DNA from: CBDCLY01 sp965218715 | GTDB taxonomy: Bacteria > Bacteroidota > Bacteroidia > Flavobacteriales_E > Vicingaceae | Direction: 5' to 3' | Length of the DNA stretch: 49,191 bases | NCBI GenBank assembly: GCA_965218715.1 | Contig: CBDCLY010000005.1 | Coordinates: 1-49,191, forward strand | In this document: positions 27,394 to 36,269 of the stretch, piece by piece | How positions within the stretch are numbered: the first letter of the stretch is position 1 | Layout: each line of letters opens with the position of its first letter | Notes under the pieces: generated by a model | Seen by the model: the letters and a program-made list of their open reading frames with translations, nothing else | Told to the model about the DNA's origin: nothing | Database searches by the model: none | Translations under genes and position numbers: made by a program

Positions 27394-28209
27394 TCAGCCA
27401 TTACGCGCTCTACCCTTATTGAAGTAGAATATGGATGTACAAAATAAAATTGTAACAATAATCAGCGATAAAAGTGCGTATGCACTTGGAAGTGAGCCAC
27501 CAACTATACACCACCTAAAGCCTTCGACTACACCGGCCATAGGATTCAAAAAATATAAAATTTGATAGGCATCTGGAACCTTGGATGCTGGGTATGCAAT
27601 AGGGGTAGCATACAGCCCTATTTGAACAAAAAATGGTAAAACATGCTTAAAATCTCGATACCTAACAGTAAGCGCGGAAACCCAAATGCCAATTCCCAAA
27701 CCAGAAATAATTGCGATGAGTAAAAAAGCTGGCAAATAAATTAAGTTGACCGAAGGTGTGAAACCGTAATAAACCATTAATAAAACCAACAAAAAGAAAC
27801 TGATGCAAAAATCAATCAAGCCAACCACTGCTTTAGAGAGCGGAATAATGATTCTTGGAAAATAAATCTTCTTAATCATGTTTTGGGAGGCGATGATTGA
27901 GTTTCCTGCTTGACTCAATAGAAAGGAGAAATAAGTCCAAGCAACCATTCCTGCCTGGGCATAAATTGGGTAAGGCACGCTGCCAGTATCAATTTTTGCA
28001 ACGCGTCCAAAAACCAATGTGAAAATAATAATAGTAGCAATTGGCTGAAGAAAAGCCCATAAAAAGCCCAATAAAGACTGAGCATATCGAACCTTATAAT
28101 CTCGCCATGCTAAAATTCCTAGCAGGTCTTTATAATTTTTTAGATCTGTCCAAAACTGCTTAAGACTGTTTTGACCCTGACTATTAATTACTAACTCCGA
28201 ATTCTTCAT
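27394..28209 (-). CDS. polysaccharide ABC exporter permease, Wzm type
   Basis: The 271-residue protein has six predicted membrane helices in an ABC2 membrane layout. The motif LLGILAWRDYKVRYAQSLLGFLWA, quoted here only in part, is the cytoplasmic N-terminal coupling region, and NMIKKIYFPRIIIPLSK and FLNPMAGVVEGFRW are conserved in TagG/Wzm permeases. It exports an undecaprenyl-linked polysaccharide with the Wzt ATPase. Its ATG overlaps the Wzc stop (4 bases), so the three are translationally coupled. Confidence 0.93.
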   Translation of the reverse strand: MKNSELVINSQGQNSLKQFWTDLKNYKDLLGILAWRDYKVRYAQSLLGFLWAFLQPIATIIIFTLVFGRVAKIDTGSVPYPIYAQAGMVAWTYFSFLLSQAGNSIIASQNMIKKIYFPRIIIPLSKAVVGLIDFCISFFLLVLLMVYYGFTPSVNLIYLPAFLLIAIISGLGIGIWVSALTVRYRDFKHVLPFFVQIGLYATPIAYPASKVPDAYQILYFLNPMAGVVEGFRWCIVGGSLPSAYALLSLIIVTILFCTSIFYFNKGRARNG

Positions 28210-30560
28210 TTTTTATCCTCTTCATCATAATAACCATAGCCATATCCATAGCCGTAGCCATAACCGTATCCATACCCGTATCCATATCCGGCAAATCCTT
28301 TTTTCTGTTTCACAGCATTAACAACAATACCAACATTGGTGATTTTTTTATCTTGAAACAATTCTTCAATGTTTTTCAAATACTGCTGTTTTGTATAGTT
28401 ATGACGTACAATGTACAAACTAGCATCAACGTATTTTGTCAATAGAAGGGCATCAGTTACCAAACCAATAGGCGGAGTGTCAATAATGATAACTTCATAC
28501 ATTTCTTGCAACATACGAATCAACTTATCCATGTTTTCGCTTTCAATAAGCTCTGCAGGGTTTGGAGGAATTGGTCCTGCCGAGATAAGGTCAAGATTAG
28601 AATGACCAGTTGGTTGCACAATCTCCTCAATACTTGATTTATTGATTAAGAATGAGCTTAGTCCAATAGAATTTGACAAATCAAAATCCATGAATATTTT
28701 TGGTTTTCTTAAATCTGCTCCAACTAGAACTGTCTTTTTCCCTCCTGCGGCATAAAGAGCTGCTAAATTGATTGAAGTAAAGGTTTTTCCTTCACCACTT
28801 ATTGACGAGGTTACAAGGATTGTGGTGCGGCTCTTACCTCCAGAAATAAAATTTAAATTCGTCCGAACACTTCGGAAAGCCTCAGAAATAATTGATTTTA
28901 AATTTTGGGAAACAATGACATTGTTTTCAATTTTAACTTTGTGAGGTATTGTGCCAAGGATAGGCAAAGATGTGGTATGCTTTAAATCACTAGGATCAAT
29001 GATTTTGTTGTTAAAAACATAAAACAACAATATTATTAAGATTGGTATCCCTAATCCTAGTGTAATGGCTAAAAGATAAACATTGACTGATTTTGGCGCT
29101 ACAAACCTTACTCTGTAATAGTTAGCATAATCAACAATTGATGCTTTTGGGACACTAGAAGCCTTGGCAATACTAGCTTCGGATTTTTTAGTCAATAAGA
29201 ATGTATACAAATCACCAAGCAGTTTATTTTCTCTCATTATGGTGAGGTACTCTCTTTGTTCAGATGGTATTTTTGAGACTCGTGTTTCCTCTTCGGAAAT
29301 TCTAGACTTTAAAATGGACAATAAATCATTTAAATTTTCAAGACTGGATTCAGAAAACTCAAGCAACAAATTTCTTTGAGATTCTATTTCAGCATCTCTT
29401 GCCATCAACTCTGAATTGTTCCCTTTCAATTCATAAGATTGCATTAAACGCTCATCCTTAAGTGCCTGTAACTTCGCTAATATTTCGGTTAAATAAGGAT
29501 CATTAAACCCAAAAATATTTGGGGAAGGGAAAGTCTTGAAAGAGTCAAGTTTATTTAGCGACGAAATGAGCGCTTTATAATATTCAGCCTGGATCATTCG
29601 ATCAGAATATTGCTCTTCTAATTTAATTACACGTTCAATGTTATTTAGTTCTTCATTTGGGAAAACTTTCTCTTTAAAGTTATACTGTTTAAACTTCTCC
29701 AGTCTAAACTCTGTAATCACCAATGAGTCAGCAATTCTTGAAAGTTGTTCGTCAACGAAATTTATGGTATTGGATGCAATTTCATTATTTTGTTCAAGTC
29801 CCCAAGCAATGTAAACATCCATTAAAGCATTTAGCAAATGGATACTTTTTGCGGGGGTTTCACTAATTGTTGAAAGCAACAAAATTGAAGACTCTTTGTT
29901 TTCTACTCCAATTTTAAATGATGATTGCAATCGAATAGCCAATTGAAGGGGATTGAAATATTGAATGGCATATTTATCATCCCCTTTAGTAAGGTTCCTG
30001 TTTTTCAAATTTATCTTAAACCCAAAATCATCGATCTGAGCCTTTTCACCAAACTGGAAAACCTTTGAATCTTGCAATTCTTCTAATGATGTTGCCGCTT
30101 TGAAATTGGATTCATTCAAGAAATCTAGGTAAAGTTTCCCTAAAGGAAATTTACCCTCCATCACTTCAATTTTAAACCCTGCGTCTGGGTAAATTTCAGT
30201 TTCCTTTATTTTTCCAATTTTATAATAGCTGAAATTCCAATTTAATTTTTTAGCTACCCGTTCCATCAGTGGCAGCGATTGAATGATCCCAATTTCGTTA
30301 ATAAGGCGATTTCTGCTGCTTACCAATTCCATCCCTGGGAGAAAATACTCTTGCCCCCACGATGAAAACTCATCCTTGACGAGCATCCTTGAAGTTGTTT
30401 GGTAAGTTGGTTGAGTATACCGTATTTGATAGAAAGCAAATGAGGTCCCAGCTAGCAATCCTATAGCAATCAGGTACCAAAATCTAACCAAATAAAGTAA
30501 AAAGACTCGCGGTTCTATCTTGATGATATTGTCCTCGTTTAAGCCTTTCAAATCTGCCAT
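28206..30560 (-). CDS. polysaccharide biosynthesis tyrosine autokinase (Wzc-like)
   Basis: The 784-residue inner-membrane protein has a Wzz chain-length domain with an N-terminal helix (LVRFWYLIAIGLLAGTSFA), a long periplasmic coiled-coil region, and a second helix (VYLLAITLGLGIPILIILL). The cytoplasmic BY-kinase domain has Walker A SISGEGKTFTSINLA (from about residue 586), Walker A' VLVGADLRKP and Walker B VIIIDTPP. The C-terminus carries a tyrosine-rich tail of ten Gly-Tyr pairs plus one Tyr before an acidic end (YDEEDKK). It controls chain length and export of the polysaccharide. It is the first gene of the operon, divergent from the exosortase. Confidence 0.95.
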   Translation of the reverse strand: MADLKGLNEDNIIKIEPRVFLLYLVRFWYLIAIGLLAGTSFAFYQIRYTQPTYQTTSRMLVKDEFSSWGQEYFLPGMELVSSRNRLINEIGIIQSLPLMERVAKKLNWNFSYYKIGKIKETEIYPDAGFKIEVMEGKFPLGKLYLDFLNESNFKAATSLEELQDSKVFQFGEKAQIDDFGFKINLKNRNLTKGDDKYAIQYFNPLQLAIRLQSSFKIGVENKESSILLLSTISETPAKSIHLLNALMDVYIAWGLEQNNEIASNTINFVDEQLSRIADSLVITEFRLEKFKQYNFKEKVFPNEELNNIERVIKLEEQYSDRMIQAEYYKALISSLNKLDSFKTFPSPNIFGFNDPYLTEILAKLQALKDERLMQSYELKGNNSELMARDAEIESQRNLLLEFSESSLENLNDLLSILKSRISEEETRVSKIPSEQREYLTIMRENKLLGDLYTFLLTKKSEASIAKASSVPKASIVDYANYYRVRFVAPKSVNVYLLAITLGLGIPILIILLFYVFNNKIIDPSDLKHTTSLPILGTIPHKVKIENNVIVSQNLKSIISEAFRSVRTNLNFISGGKSRTTILVTSSISGEGKTFTSINLAALYAAGGKKTVLVGADLRKPKIFMDFDLSNSIGLSSFLINKSSIEEIVQPTGHSNLDLISAGPIPPNPAELIESENMDKLIRMLQEMYEVIIIDTPPIGLVTDALLLTKYVDASLYIVRHNYTKQQYLKNIEELFQDKKITNVGIVVNAVKQKKGFAGYGYGYGYGYGYGYGYGYGYYDEEDKK
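28230..28289 (-). repeat. ten-copy GGNTAY hexamer encoding (Gly-Tyr)10 in the Wzc tail
   Basis: Ten in-frame hexamers encode residues 758-777 of the Wzc-like kinase. The hexamers use GGA, GGG, GGT and GGC for Gly and both TAT and TAC for Tyr, so the repeat is degenerate at third positions. This fits long-term protein-level maintenance better than a recent slippage expansion. Confidence 0.95.
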
Positions 30561-30620
30561 ACAGGTAGTTTAAATAGAAAGGGCAAATAAACGAATTTTA
30601 TCAGTTTCTTTGTTTTTGAA

Positions 30621-31157
30621 ATGCGTGAATTAAAAAGTACGATTAATAGGAACAGAAAAGGATTGCTGTTTATCTTAAAGTTAGTTTTACTTTATTCGAT
30701 ATTAATGATCCTCTATGAGCAGGTCATTTTGCCACACACTTCAATTGATCGGTGGTTGGTTAATAACATCATGTGGAGTTGCGAATCGGTTTTAGAAATG
30801 ATGGGATTTGAGTTGCTTCCAAGAAATAGCATTTATCATAATCACATAGGAATCGATGGGAGCAGTGGGGTGGTGATTGGAAACCCTTGCGATGGAATTG
30901 AATTGTTTTTATTATATGCCTCATTTCTAATCTTATTTTCTGGCAAGATATGGGGCAAGTTTTTGTTTATTTGCTTCGGAATTATTTGCATTCATTTGCT
31001 CAATATTGCCAGAATAATTGCCTTAGCCATTATTGCCTTAAAGAGTCCAGAGAGTTTAGACTTTCATCATTCATATACTTTTACAATCATTGTTTATTTG
31101 TTGGTTTTTCTAATCTGGAAAACAAGAATTAGTTTTTACCGAAAATTCAACATTTAA
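30621..31157 (+). CDS. exosortase family protein (XrtX/XrtF-like)
   Basis: This 178-residue multi-pass membrane protein has the exosortase/archaeosortase catalytic triad: Cys90 in GNPCDGIELFLLY, Arg131 in NIARIIAL and His149/His150 in DFHHSYTF. Exosortases cleave C-terminal sorting signals, a transpeptidase-like role, at the cytoplasmic membrane. The short length without extra domains matches Bacteroidota exosortases. It is divergent from wzc and 5 bases upstream of a small membrane protein gene. The XrtX assignment rests on that partner and the PID-CTERM-like gene nearby; XrtF is an alternative. Confidence 0.88.
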   Translation: MRELKSTINRNRKGLLFILKLVLLYSILMILYEQVILPHTSIDRWLVNNIMWSCESVLEMMGFELLPRNSIYHNHIGIDGSSGVVIGNPCDGIELFLLYASFLILFSGKIWGKFLFICFGIICIHLLNIARIIALAIIALKSPESLDFHHSYTFTIIVYLLVFLIWKTRISFYRKFNI

Positions 31158-31162
31158 GTAGG

Positions 31163-31618
31163 ATGAATTGGCCAAGGTGGATTTTATTCTTTTTCATTAT
31201 TGCTTTTTTTTCATATTTGAGGCAAACTTGGTTCTTATCCATTAATCAAGTAATTGCAGGGAATTCTCAATTTTATGCTGCTACCATAAGGTTTGAATTT
31301 TTACTTGACTTGGATTTAAGGACGCTTGTAAAAATCAAATACCTTTCATCAATTTTCTTTACAGTAATAATTTCAGGCTTAAGTGTTTGGGGTTTTAAAA
31401 AAATCATGTTATCCAATACTGCATGGCATTTGGGGCTGCTGTTTTATGGATTAGTCATTCTTATTCTTCTTATCCTTTTTATTCTTCAAAATATTATTTC
31501 TGATTCCGAAACCTTTTTCGAACTAAGCCGTACAATACTTCAATTCACACATAGCCCAATGCCATATGGATTTTTGAGCTTAAGTGTTTTTTCTTTTGAA
31601 ACCAATACCAATCAATAG
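31163..31618 (+). CDS. exosortase-associated small membrane protein
   Basis: The 151-residue protein has about four hydrophobic helices: WILFFFIIAFFSYLR at the N-terminus, YLSSIFFTVIISGLSVWGF, LGLLFYGLVILILLILFIL and a weaker C-terminal one. It has no recognisable catalytic motif. A small membrane protein directly after an exosortase gene is a known feature of Bacteroidota Xrt systems (XrtX- or XrtF-associated membrane proteins), and the 5-base spacing indicates cotranscription. Its molecular role is unknown; assistance in substrate handling is speculation. Confidence 0.7.
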   Translation: MNWPRWILFFFIIAFFSYLRQTWFLSINQVIAGNSQFYAATIRFEFLLDLDLRTLVKIKYLSSIFFTVIISGLSVWGFKKIMLSNTAWHLGLLFYGLVILILLILFILQNIISDSETFFELSRTILQFTHSPMPYGFLSLSVFSFETNTNQ

Positions 31619-31662
31619 AAATTGCCTAATTTTACAAGTTAGAACTATTAGAATAGACATTT

Positions 31663-34600
31663 ATGATTTTACGTAGGTTTTCCCTTTTGATTTCTATGTT
31701 TTTTGTTGCATCTTCATTAGCTGCCCAGACGGGTCCGGCTGGTATTGGCAATTCAACAAATAACCTCTCCTGGTTTATTGCCGATAGTTTAAATCTATCC
31801 AATACCGACCCAATTGCAACTTGGTCAGATATTTCAGGCAATAGCACTGACTTAAATCAGGTTTCAGCATCACTTCGACCAACATTTGTAAGTAGTGGAT
31901 TAAATGGTCACGCTACTGTAGATTTTGATGGAACACAATACCTTATCTTTAATGATGACATTATTGCTGATGATATTAGTGTTTTTATAGTTTACAAAAA
32001 TGATAACTCAGCAACAAGAGCGCTATACACTTTTGAAAAGCACATGGCAGCAACTCGAAATACTGCAATTGAAACCTATTACACTAATCCATTTCAACGA
32101 ATAAGGGTTACAGATCAGACTGGAAATTTTTCGATTTATTCACTTACAACTGGATCTGCTTTAAGCGGAGTTGATGCTAAAGTGACAAACAGAGCCTCAT
32201 CTCAAACGGTAACAAGAGAAGAATTTCAAGCAAGAGACACTTCTTCAATTGGATCAAGGTTTAACGGAACGAGTCATAGTTTAATTTTTGATGGAGAAAT
32301 TGCTGAAATAATTGTTTACGATGAAGAATTAAGTTCAGCAGAACAAAATATCCTTACGAGTTACTTGCATGCTAAGTACGGACTTCTTGTAGTAAGTGAG
32401 TTTTATGCCCATGGTTCAACACATGGTAATGATGTAGTTGGATTAGGTCAAGAATCAGATGGATCAAATACTACTGCTATAGGTAAAGGCGTTTTCGAAG
32501 TTTCTAGCCCTAGTGACCTAGACGATAGTGAATACCAAATTTTTGGTCATGATGGAGCTGGTCTTGCAGCATCTTTTTCTGTCCCAGTTGGCTTTGATAG
32601 TCGATGGACACAAATTTGGAGAAATGATAACGAAGGTGATGTAGGAACAATTAATGTTGAATTTGACCTTGGTGCATTTGGACTTGGGCTTCCTAGCAGA
32701 TATGTTGTATTGGTTGATACTGTTGATGGTGATTTCACAAATGGTGGAACTTTTGAGCACTCTGCAGGTTGGTTTTATGATGCAATAGGAAATTCGGTAA
32801 GATTTACTGGATTAGATTTACCTGATGATTCTTATTTCACCCTTGCACTTGCTTCAGGAAGCATAACAGCAACATCAACAGGAACTTGGGACACTCCTGG
32901 TAATTGGTCTTGTTCTTGTATTCCAGGAGCTACAGACATTGTATCAATTGGCAGCCCATTCGTAATAACAGTAGATGCTAACCAAGAAATTTTAGACCTA
33001 ACAATTGAAAGTGGTGGAAGCCTAAGTATTAATAATGGAGATACATTAGGGGTTCTTGAAAGTTTAACAGTTGAGGGAACATTTACTCAAACTACAGGTA
33101 CAATTGAAGCCAACTCAATTACAGGAGATCAAACATTTACCAATACTTCAGGTACAAGAGCAGATTTTAACAACTTATACATTTCAAGTGGTGATGACCT
33201 AGACCTTGGAACTGGTGGCTGGGGAATTGCTGGTAGCGTTCAGGTAAGCAATGGTAGATTAGATGCGAGTGGTGCAGACAGTGTGATGTTAATTTCTACT
33301 GCCTCAAAAACCTCAGAGATCTTAGAATCAATTGATGGTGCATTTACAGGAACATTTATTGTTCAAAGATATATTGGAACTAGAAATGCTGGTTTTTCTA
33401 ATTTAGGTGTTCAAGTGGCGTCAACAACAGTTGAAGATTGGGACAATGAACTTTTCTTAAGTGGAGTTGGTGGACCAGATGGAAATGCACTGACATCACA
33501 AGGTGGTATTTTTTACTCTGTACTTGCATTTGATAGAATCAATGATAAACATGATACAATTTCGAGTACTGCAACCGTTTTAACTCCAGGAAGAGGCTAC
33601 GAGGTTTACCTATCTAGTAATCTAACAACTTATACGGGAGGTGCTATAGATGTAAGAGGAACGCCAAATGATGGAAGTTTAACATTTAATGGCATAAATC
33701 AAGGTTGGAATTTAATTGGTAACCCGTACCACGCTTTTATCTTATACGATAGTATTCCTAAAAGTAAGTGGATTCCAGATAATTATTACATATACAACAC
33801 TGATAATGGAGCTTACGATTTCTTTGATGGTGATGGAAAACCTGCCATTGCTCCTGGCCAAGGATTTTGGGTTAATAAGAGTAATGCTGGAAATAAGGTA
33901 ATTACATTCGTTGAAAGTGCTAAGACCAGCTCATCAACTAGCGCATTCTTGAGATACAAAAAACAAGAGCCTTTTACATTAAGTGTAACAAATAATAATA
34001 GCAAGTATTATTCTAAAAGTTACGTCCATTTCAATACGGAAGCATTAAATGAAAGAGATAATTTTGATGTTCCTTATTTAGAGAGCCCATTTGATTATGT
34101 TCCTTCTGTAACGCTTTTAGCATCGAATAGTAAAGAACATTTAATTAAAAATGTAATAAGCCCATTAGAAGAGGCTCACGTGCTGCCAGTTCAAGCTTAC
34201 AAAGGAAATGAAGGTGAGCTCGAATTAAAAGCTGACAACATTGATGAATTATATAAAAACTATTCTTGCGCTTACATCGTAGATAGAGAAACAAAAGAGT
34301 CGCAAGACTTATTTGTAGAACCAAGTTTAATTCTAGAAATGGATAAAGGAGAAACAAAAGATTTAGAAATCATTTTAAGTAATTCATTCACAACTTGTCA
34401 AAAACTAATAGAAAACCCTACTGAATTAGTTCAACATTTTGAAGAGAACTTTTCAATTAGAAATGCATACGGGGATATTTATTTGGATTATACATTAGAT
34501 GGCAATGAAACTTCCTTTAAGGTTAGTGTATATAATTTGAACGGACAAGAGATGGCCTCGCCAATTATCTTCTCAGCATCAAATTCAGGAAGTATTCCAT

Positions 34601-34689
34601 TGGATCACTTAGGTTCCTTAAAAGGCAACTATCTTTTACAGATCCAGTCTGACAAAAGTTTCTTAAATAAGAAAATCTATCTTCAATAA
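31663..34689 (+). CDS. T9SS-exported LamG-like multidomain protein
   Basis: The 1008-residue protein starts with a signal peptide (RRFSLLISMFFVASSLAAQ). Residues about 30-250 form a LamG/concanavalin-like domain (WFIADSLNLSNTDPIATWSD, LIFDGEIAEIIVYDEELSS). A region of short beta strands follows, with GTWDTPGNWSCSCIPG and ILDLTIESGGSLSIN, as in beta-helix-type surface proteins. A hydrolase-unrelated module contains QGWNLIGNPYHAF. The C-terminus (VYNLNGQEMASP, then GNYLLQIQSDKSFLNKKIYLQ in part) is a T9SS type A sorting domain. Likely a cell-surface or secreted adhesin or glycan-binding protein. It lies 44 bases after the exosortase-associated gene. Confidence 0.85.
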   Translation: MILRRFSLLISMFFVASSLAAQTGPAGIGNSTNNLSWFIADSLNLSNTDPIATWSDISGNSTDLNQVSASLRPTFVSSGLNGHATVDFDGTQYLIFNDDIIADDISVFIVYKNDNSATRALYTFEKHMAATRNTAIETYYTNPFQRIRVTDQTGNFSIYSLTTGSALSGVDAKVTNRASSQTVTREEFQARDTSSIGSRFNGTSHSLIFDGEIAEIIVYDEELSSAEQNILTSYLHAKYGLLVVSEFYAHGSTHGNDVVGLGQESDGSNTTAIGKGVFEVSSPSDLDDSEYQIFGHDGAGLAASFSVPVGFDSRWTQIWRNDNEGDVGTINVEFDLGAFGLGLPSRYVVLVDTVDGDFTNGGTFEHSAGWFYDAIGNSVRFTGLDLPDDSYFTLALASGSITATSTGTWDTPGNWSCSCIPGATDIVSIGSPFVITVDANQEILDLTIESGGSLSINNGDTLGVLESLTVEGTFTQTTGTIEANSITGDQTFTNTSGTRADFNNLYISSGDDLDLGTGGWGIAGSVQVSNGRLDASGADSVMLISTASKTSEILESIDGAFTGTFIVQRYIGTRNAGFSNLGVQVASTTVEDWDNELFLSGVGGPDGNALTSQGGIFYSVLAFDRINDKHDTISSTATVLTPGRGYEVYLSSNLTTYTGGAIDVRGTPNDGSLTFNGINQGWNLIGNPYHAFILYDSIPKSKWIPDNYYIYNTDNGAYDFFDGDGKPAIAPGQGFWVNKSNAGNKVITFVESAKTSSSTSAFLRYKKQEPFTLSVTNNNSKYYSKSYVHFNTEALNERDNFDVPYLESPFDYVPSVTLLASNSKEHLIKNVISPLEEAHVLPVQAYKGNEGELELKADNIDELYKNYSCAYIVDRETKESQDLFVEPSLILEMDKGETKDLEIILSNSFTTCQKLIENPTELVQHFEENFSIRNAYGDIYLDYTLDGNETSFKVSVYNLNGQEMASPIIFSASNSGSIPLDHLGSLKGNYLLQIQSDKSFLNKKIYLQ

Positions 34690-34721
34690 AAAAAGTAATA
34701 TTACCACTCAATAACAAGCTC

Positions 34722-34949
34722 ATGAAAAGATTCTCATCTTTACTAATTTTATTGGCCTTAATTATTCTGCCGCAGATTACGATAGCCCAACCACCAGACC
34801 CAGGCGGCGGTGGCGATAATAAACCCGGCTGTTTCCCTCCACCATGCGTTCCAATAGACGGCGGATTAAGTTGGCTGCTTTTGGCCGGAGCTGTTTACGG
34901 CGGTAAAAAAGTATATGATACAAATAATTTTGAAGAAGAGATTGACTAA
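34722..34949 (+). CDS. small PID-CTERM-like protein (candidate exosortase substrate)
   Basis: The 75-residue protein consists of a signal peptide (residues 1-22, RFSSLLILLALIILP), a Pro/Gly-rich linker (PPDPGGGGDNKPG) with two cysteines (Cys37, Cys42), the motif PIDGG at 44-48, a hydrophobic stretch SWLLLAGAVYGG (50-61), KK (62-63) and an acidic tail. PIDGG followed by a transmembrane stretch and basic residues is the PID-CTERM sorting-signal layout known in Bacteroidota. It is located just after an exosortase module. Whether the exosortase here cleaves it is inference. There is almost nothing between signal peptide and sorting signal, so it may be a structural or anchored peptide. Confidence 0.75.
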   Translation: MKRFSSLLILLALIILPQITIAQPPDPGGGGDNKPGCFPPPCVPIDGGLSWLLLAGAVYGGKKVYDTNNFEEEID

Positions 34950-34991
34950 GTCACTCTCTTTTTTCTTTTAAAGAAAAGAACCCAACTCTTT

Positions 34992-36263
34992 ATGAAAGAC
35001 CAAGCGATTGAAAACCTAATAAACCTAGAATATTCTAGACAGAAAGAAGGAATTGAGCTAATTGCATCAGAAAATTATGTTAGTCAAGATGTATTAGATG
35101 CCATGGGTTCTATACTTACTAATAAGTATGCAGAAGGTCTGCCAGGAAAACGATATTATGGTGGTTGTGAAATAGTAGACCAAATTGAACAATTGGCAAT
35201 TGATCGTTTAAAAGAGCTATTTCAAGCGGAGTGGGCAAATGTTCAGCCTCATTCTGGAGCGCAAGCAAATGCATCTGTGATGCTCGCCTGTTTAAATCCT
35301 GGTGACAAAATTTTGGGTTTCGACCTTTCCCATGGCGGACACCTTACTCACGGCTCACCCGTGAATTTCTCAGGTAAACTTTATCAGCCTACATTCTATG
35401 GCGTTGAGGCTGATACTGGTCAAATTAATTATGAAAATTTGGCAAGCATTGCTAAGAAGGAAATGCCAAAAATGATCATTTGCGGTGCTTCTTCATATTC
35501 TAGAGATTGGGACTACAAAACTTTAAGAAAAATAGCTGATGAAATCGGGGCGATACTTTTTGCAGACATTTCTCATCCTGCTGGATTAATTGCAAAAGGA
35601 ATTCTAAATGACCCTCTACCCCACTGTCATATTGTTAGTTCTACAACACACAAAACCCTTCGTGGTCCAAGAGGTGGAGTAATAATGATGGGAAAGGATT
35701 TTGAAAACCCATTTGGAATCAAGAACCCAAAAGGAGAATTAAGAATGATGTCAAGTCTTTTAGATTCTGGAGTCTTCCCAGGAACCCAAGGAGGACCATT
35801 AGAGCATGTAATAGCAGGCAAAGCCGTTGCTTTTGGTGAAGCATTAGAAGACAGCTTTATGGACTATGCTGTACAAGTTGTCAAGAATGCCTCAAAGATG
35901 GCTGAAGAACTAGTTAAAAGAGGATATCAAGTGATCTCTGGTGGCACAGATAATCACTGTATTCTTATCGATTTAAGAAATAAAGGCATAAGTGGAAAAA
36001 AAGCAGAACGACTGCTCGGACTTGTTGACATTACTGTAAATAAAAATATGGTTCCATTTGATGATAAGTCACCATTCATTACTTCTGGAATAAGAATAGG
36101 TACGCCTGCAATAACTTCTCGAGGAATTAAGGAAGATAGTATTCCAGCAATCGTGGATTTACTAGATAAGGCATTATCATTTGATGAAGAATCGGAAGAT
36201 TTTAAGGCAATAAAAAAGGAAGTTAACTCCTTAATGAAGTCACTTCCTCTTTTTACTTCTTAG
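34992..36263 (+). CDS. glyA: serine hydroxymethyltransferase
   Basis: The 423-residue PLP enzyme begins with a short N-terminal segment and has GIELIASENYVS, YAEGLPGKRYYGGC, the aspartate of ADISHPAGLI and the Schiff-base lysine in SSTTHKTLRGPRGG (Lys221). It interconverts serine and glycine with tetrahydrofolate, supplying one-carbon units. It is full length. It lies 42 bases after the PID-CTERM-like gene and may be independently transcribed. Convergent with the T9SS gene that ends 6 bases away. Confidence 0.97.
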   Translation: MKDQAIENLINLEYSRQKEGIELIASENYVSQDVLDAMGSILTNKYAEGLPGKRYYGGCEIVDQIEQLAIDRLKELFQAEWANVQPHSGAQANASVMLACLNPGDKILGFDLSHGGHLTHGSPVNFSGKLYQPTFYGVEADTGQINYENLASIAKKEMPKMIICGASSYSRDWDYKTLRKIADEIGAILFADISHPAGLIAKGILNDPLPHCHIVSSTTHKTLRGPRGGVIMMGKDFENPFGIKNPKGELRMMSSLLDSGVFPGTQGGPLEHVIAGKAVAFGEALEDSFMDYAVQVVKNASKMAEELVKRGYQVISGGTDNHCILIDLRNKGISGKKAERLLGLVDITVNKNMVPFDDKSPFITSGIRIGTPAITSRGIKEDSIPAIVDLLDKALSFDEESEDFKAIKKEVNSLMKSLPLFTS

Positions 36264-36269
36264 TCTATT

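Noticed and set aside
28230..28289. CRISPR-like or noncoding tandem repeat
   Set aside because: The hexamers have no spacers, are in frame and encode Gly-Tyr in an annotated kinase tail.
34950..34991. T-rich palindrome (TTTTCTTT then AAAGAAAA) as a terminator between the PID-CTERM-like gene and glyA
   Set aside because: The stem is almost purely A-T with one G-C-type pair, too weak to call.
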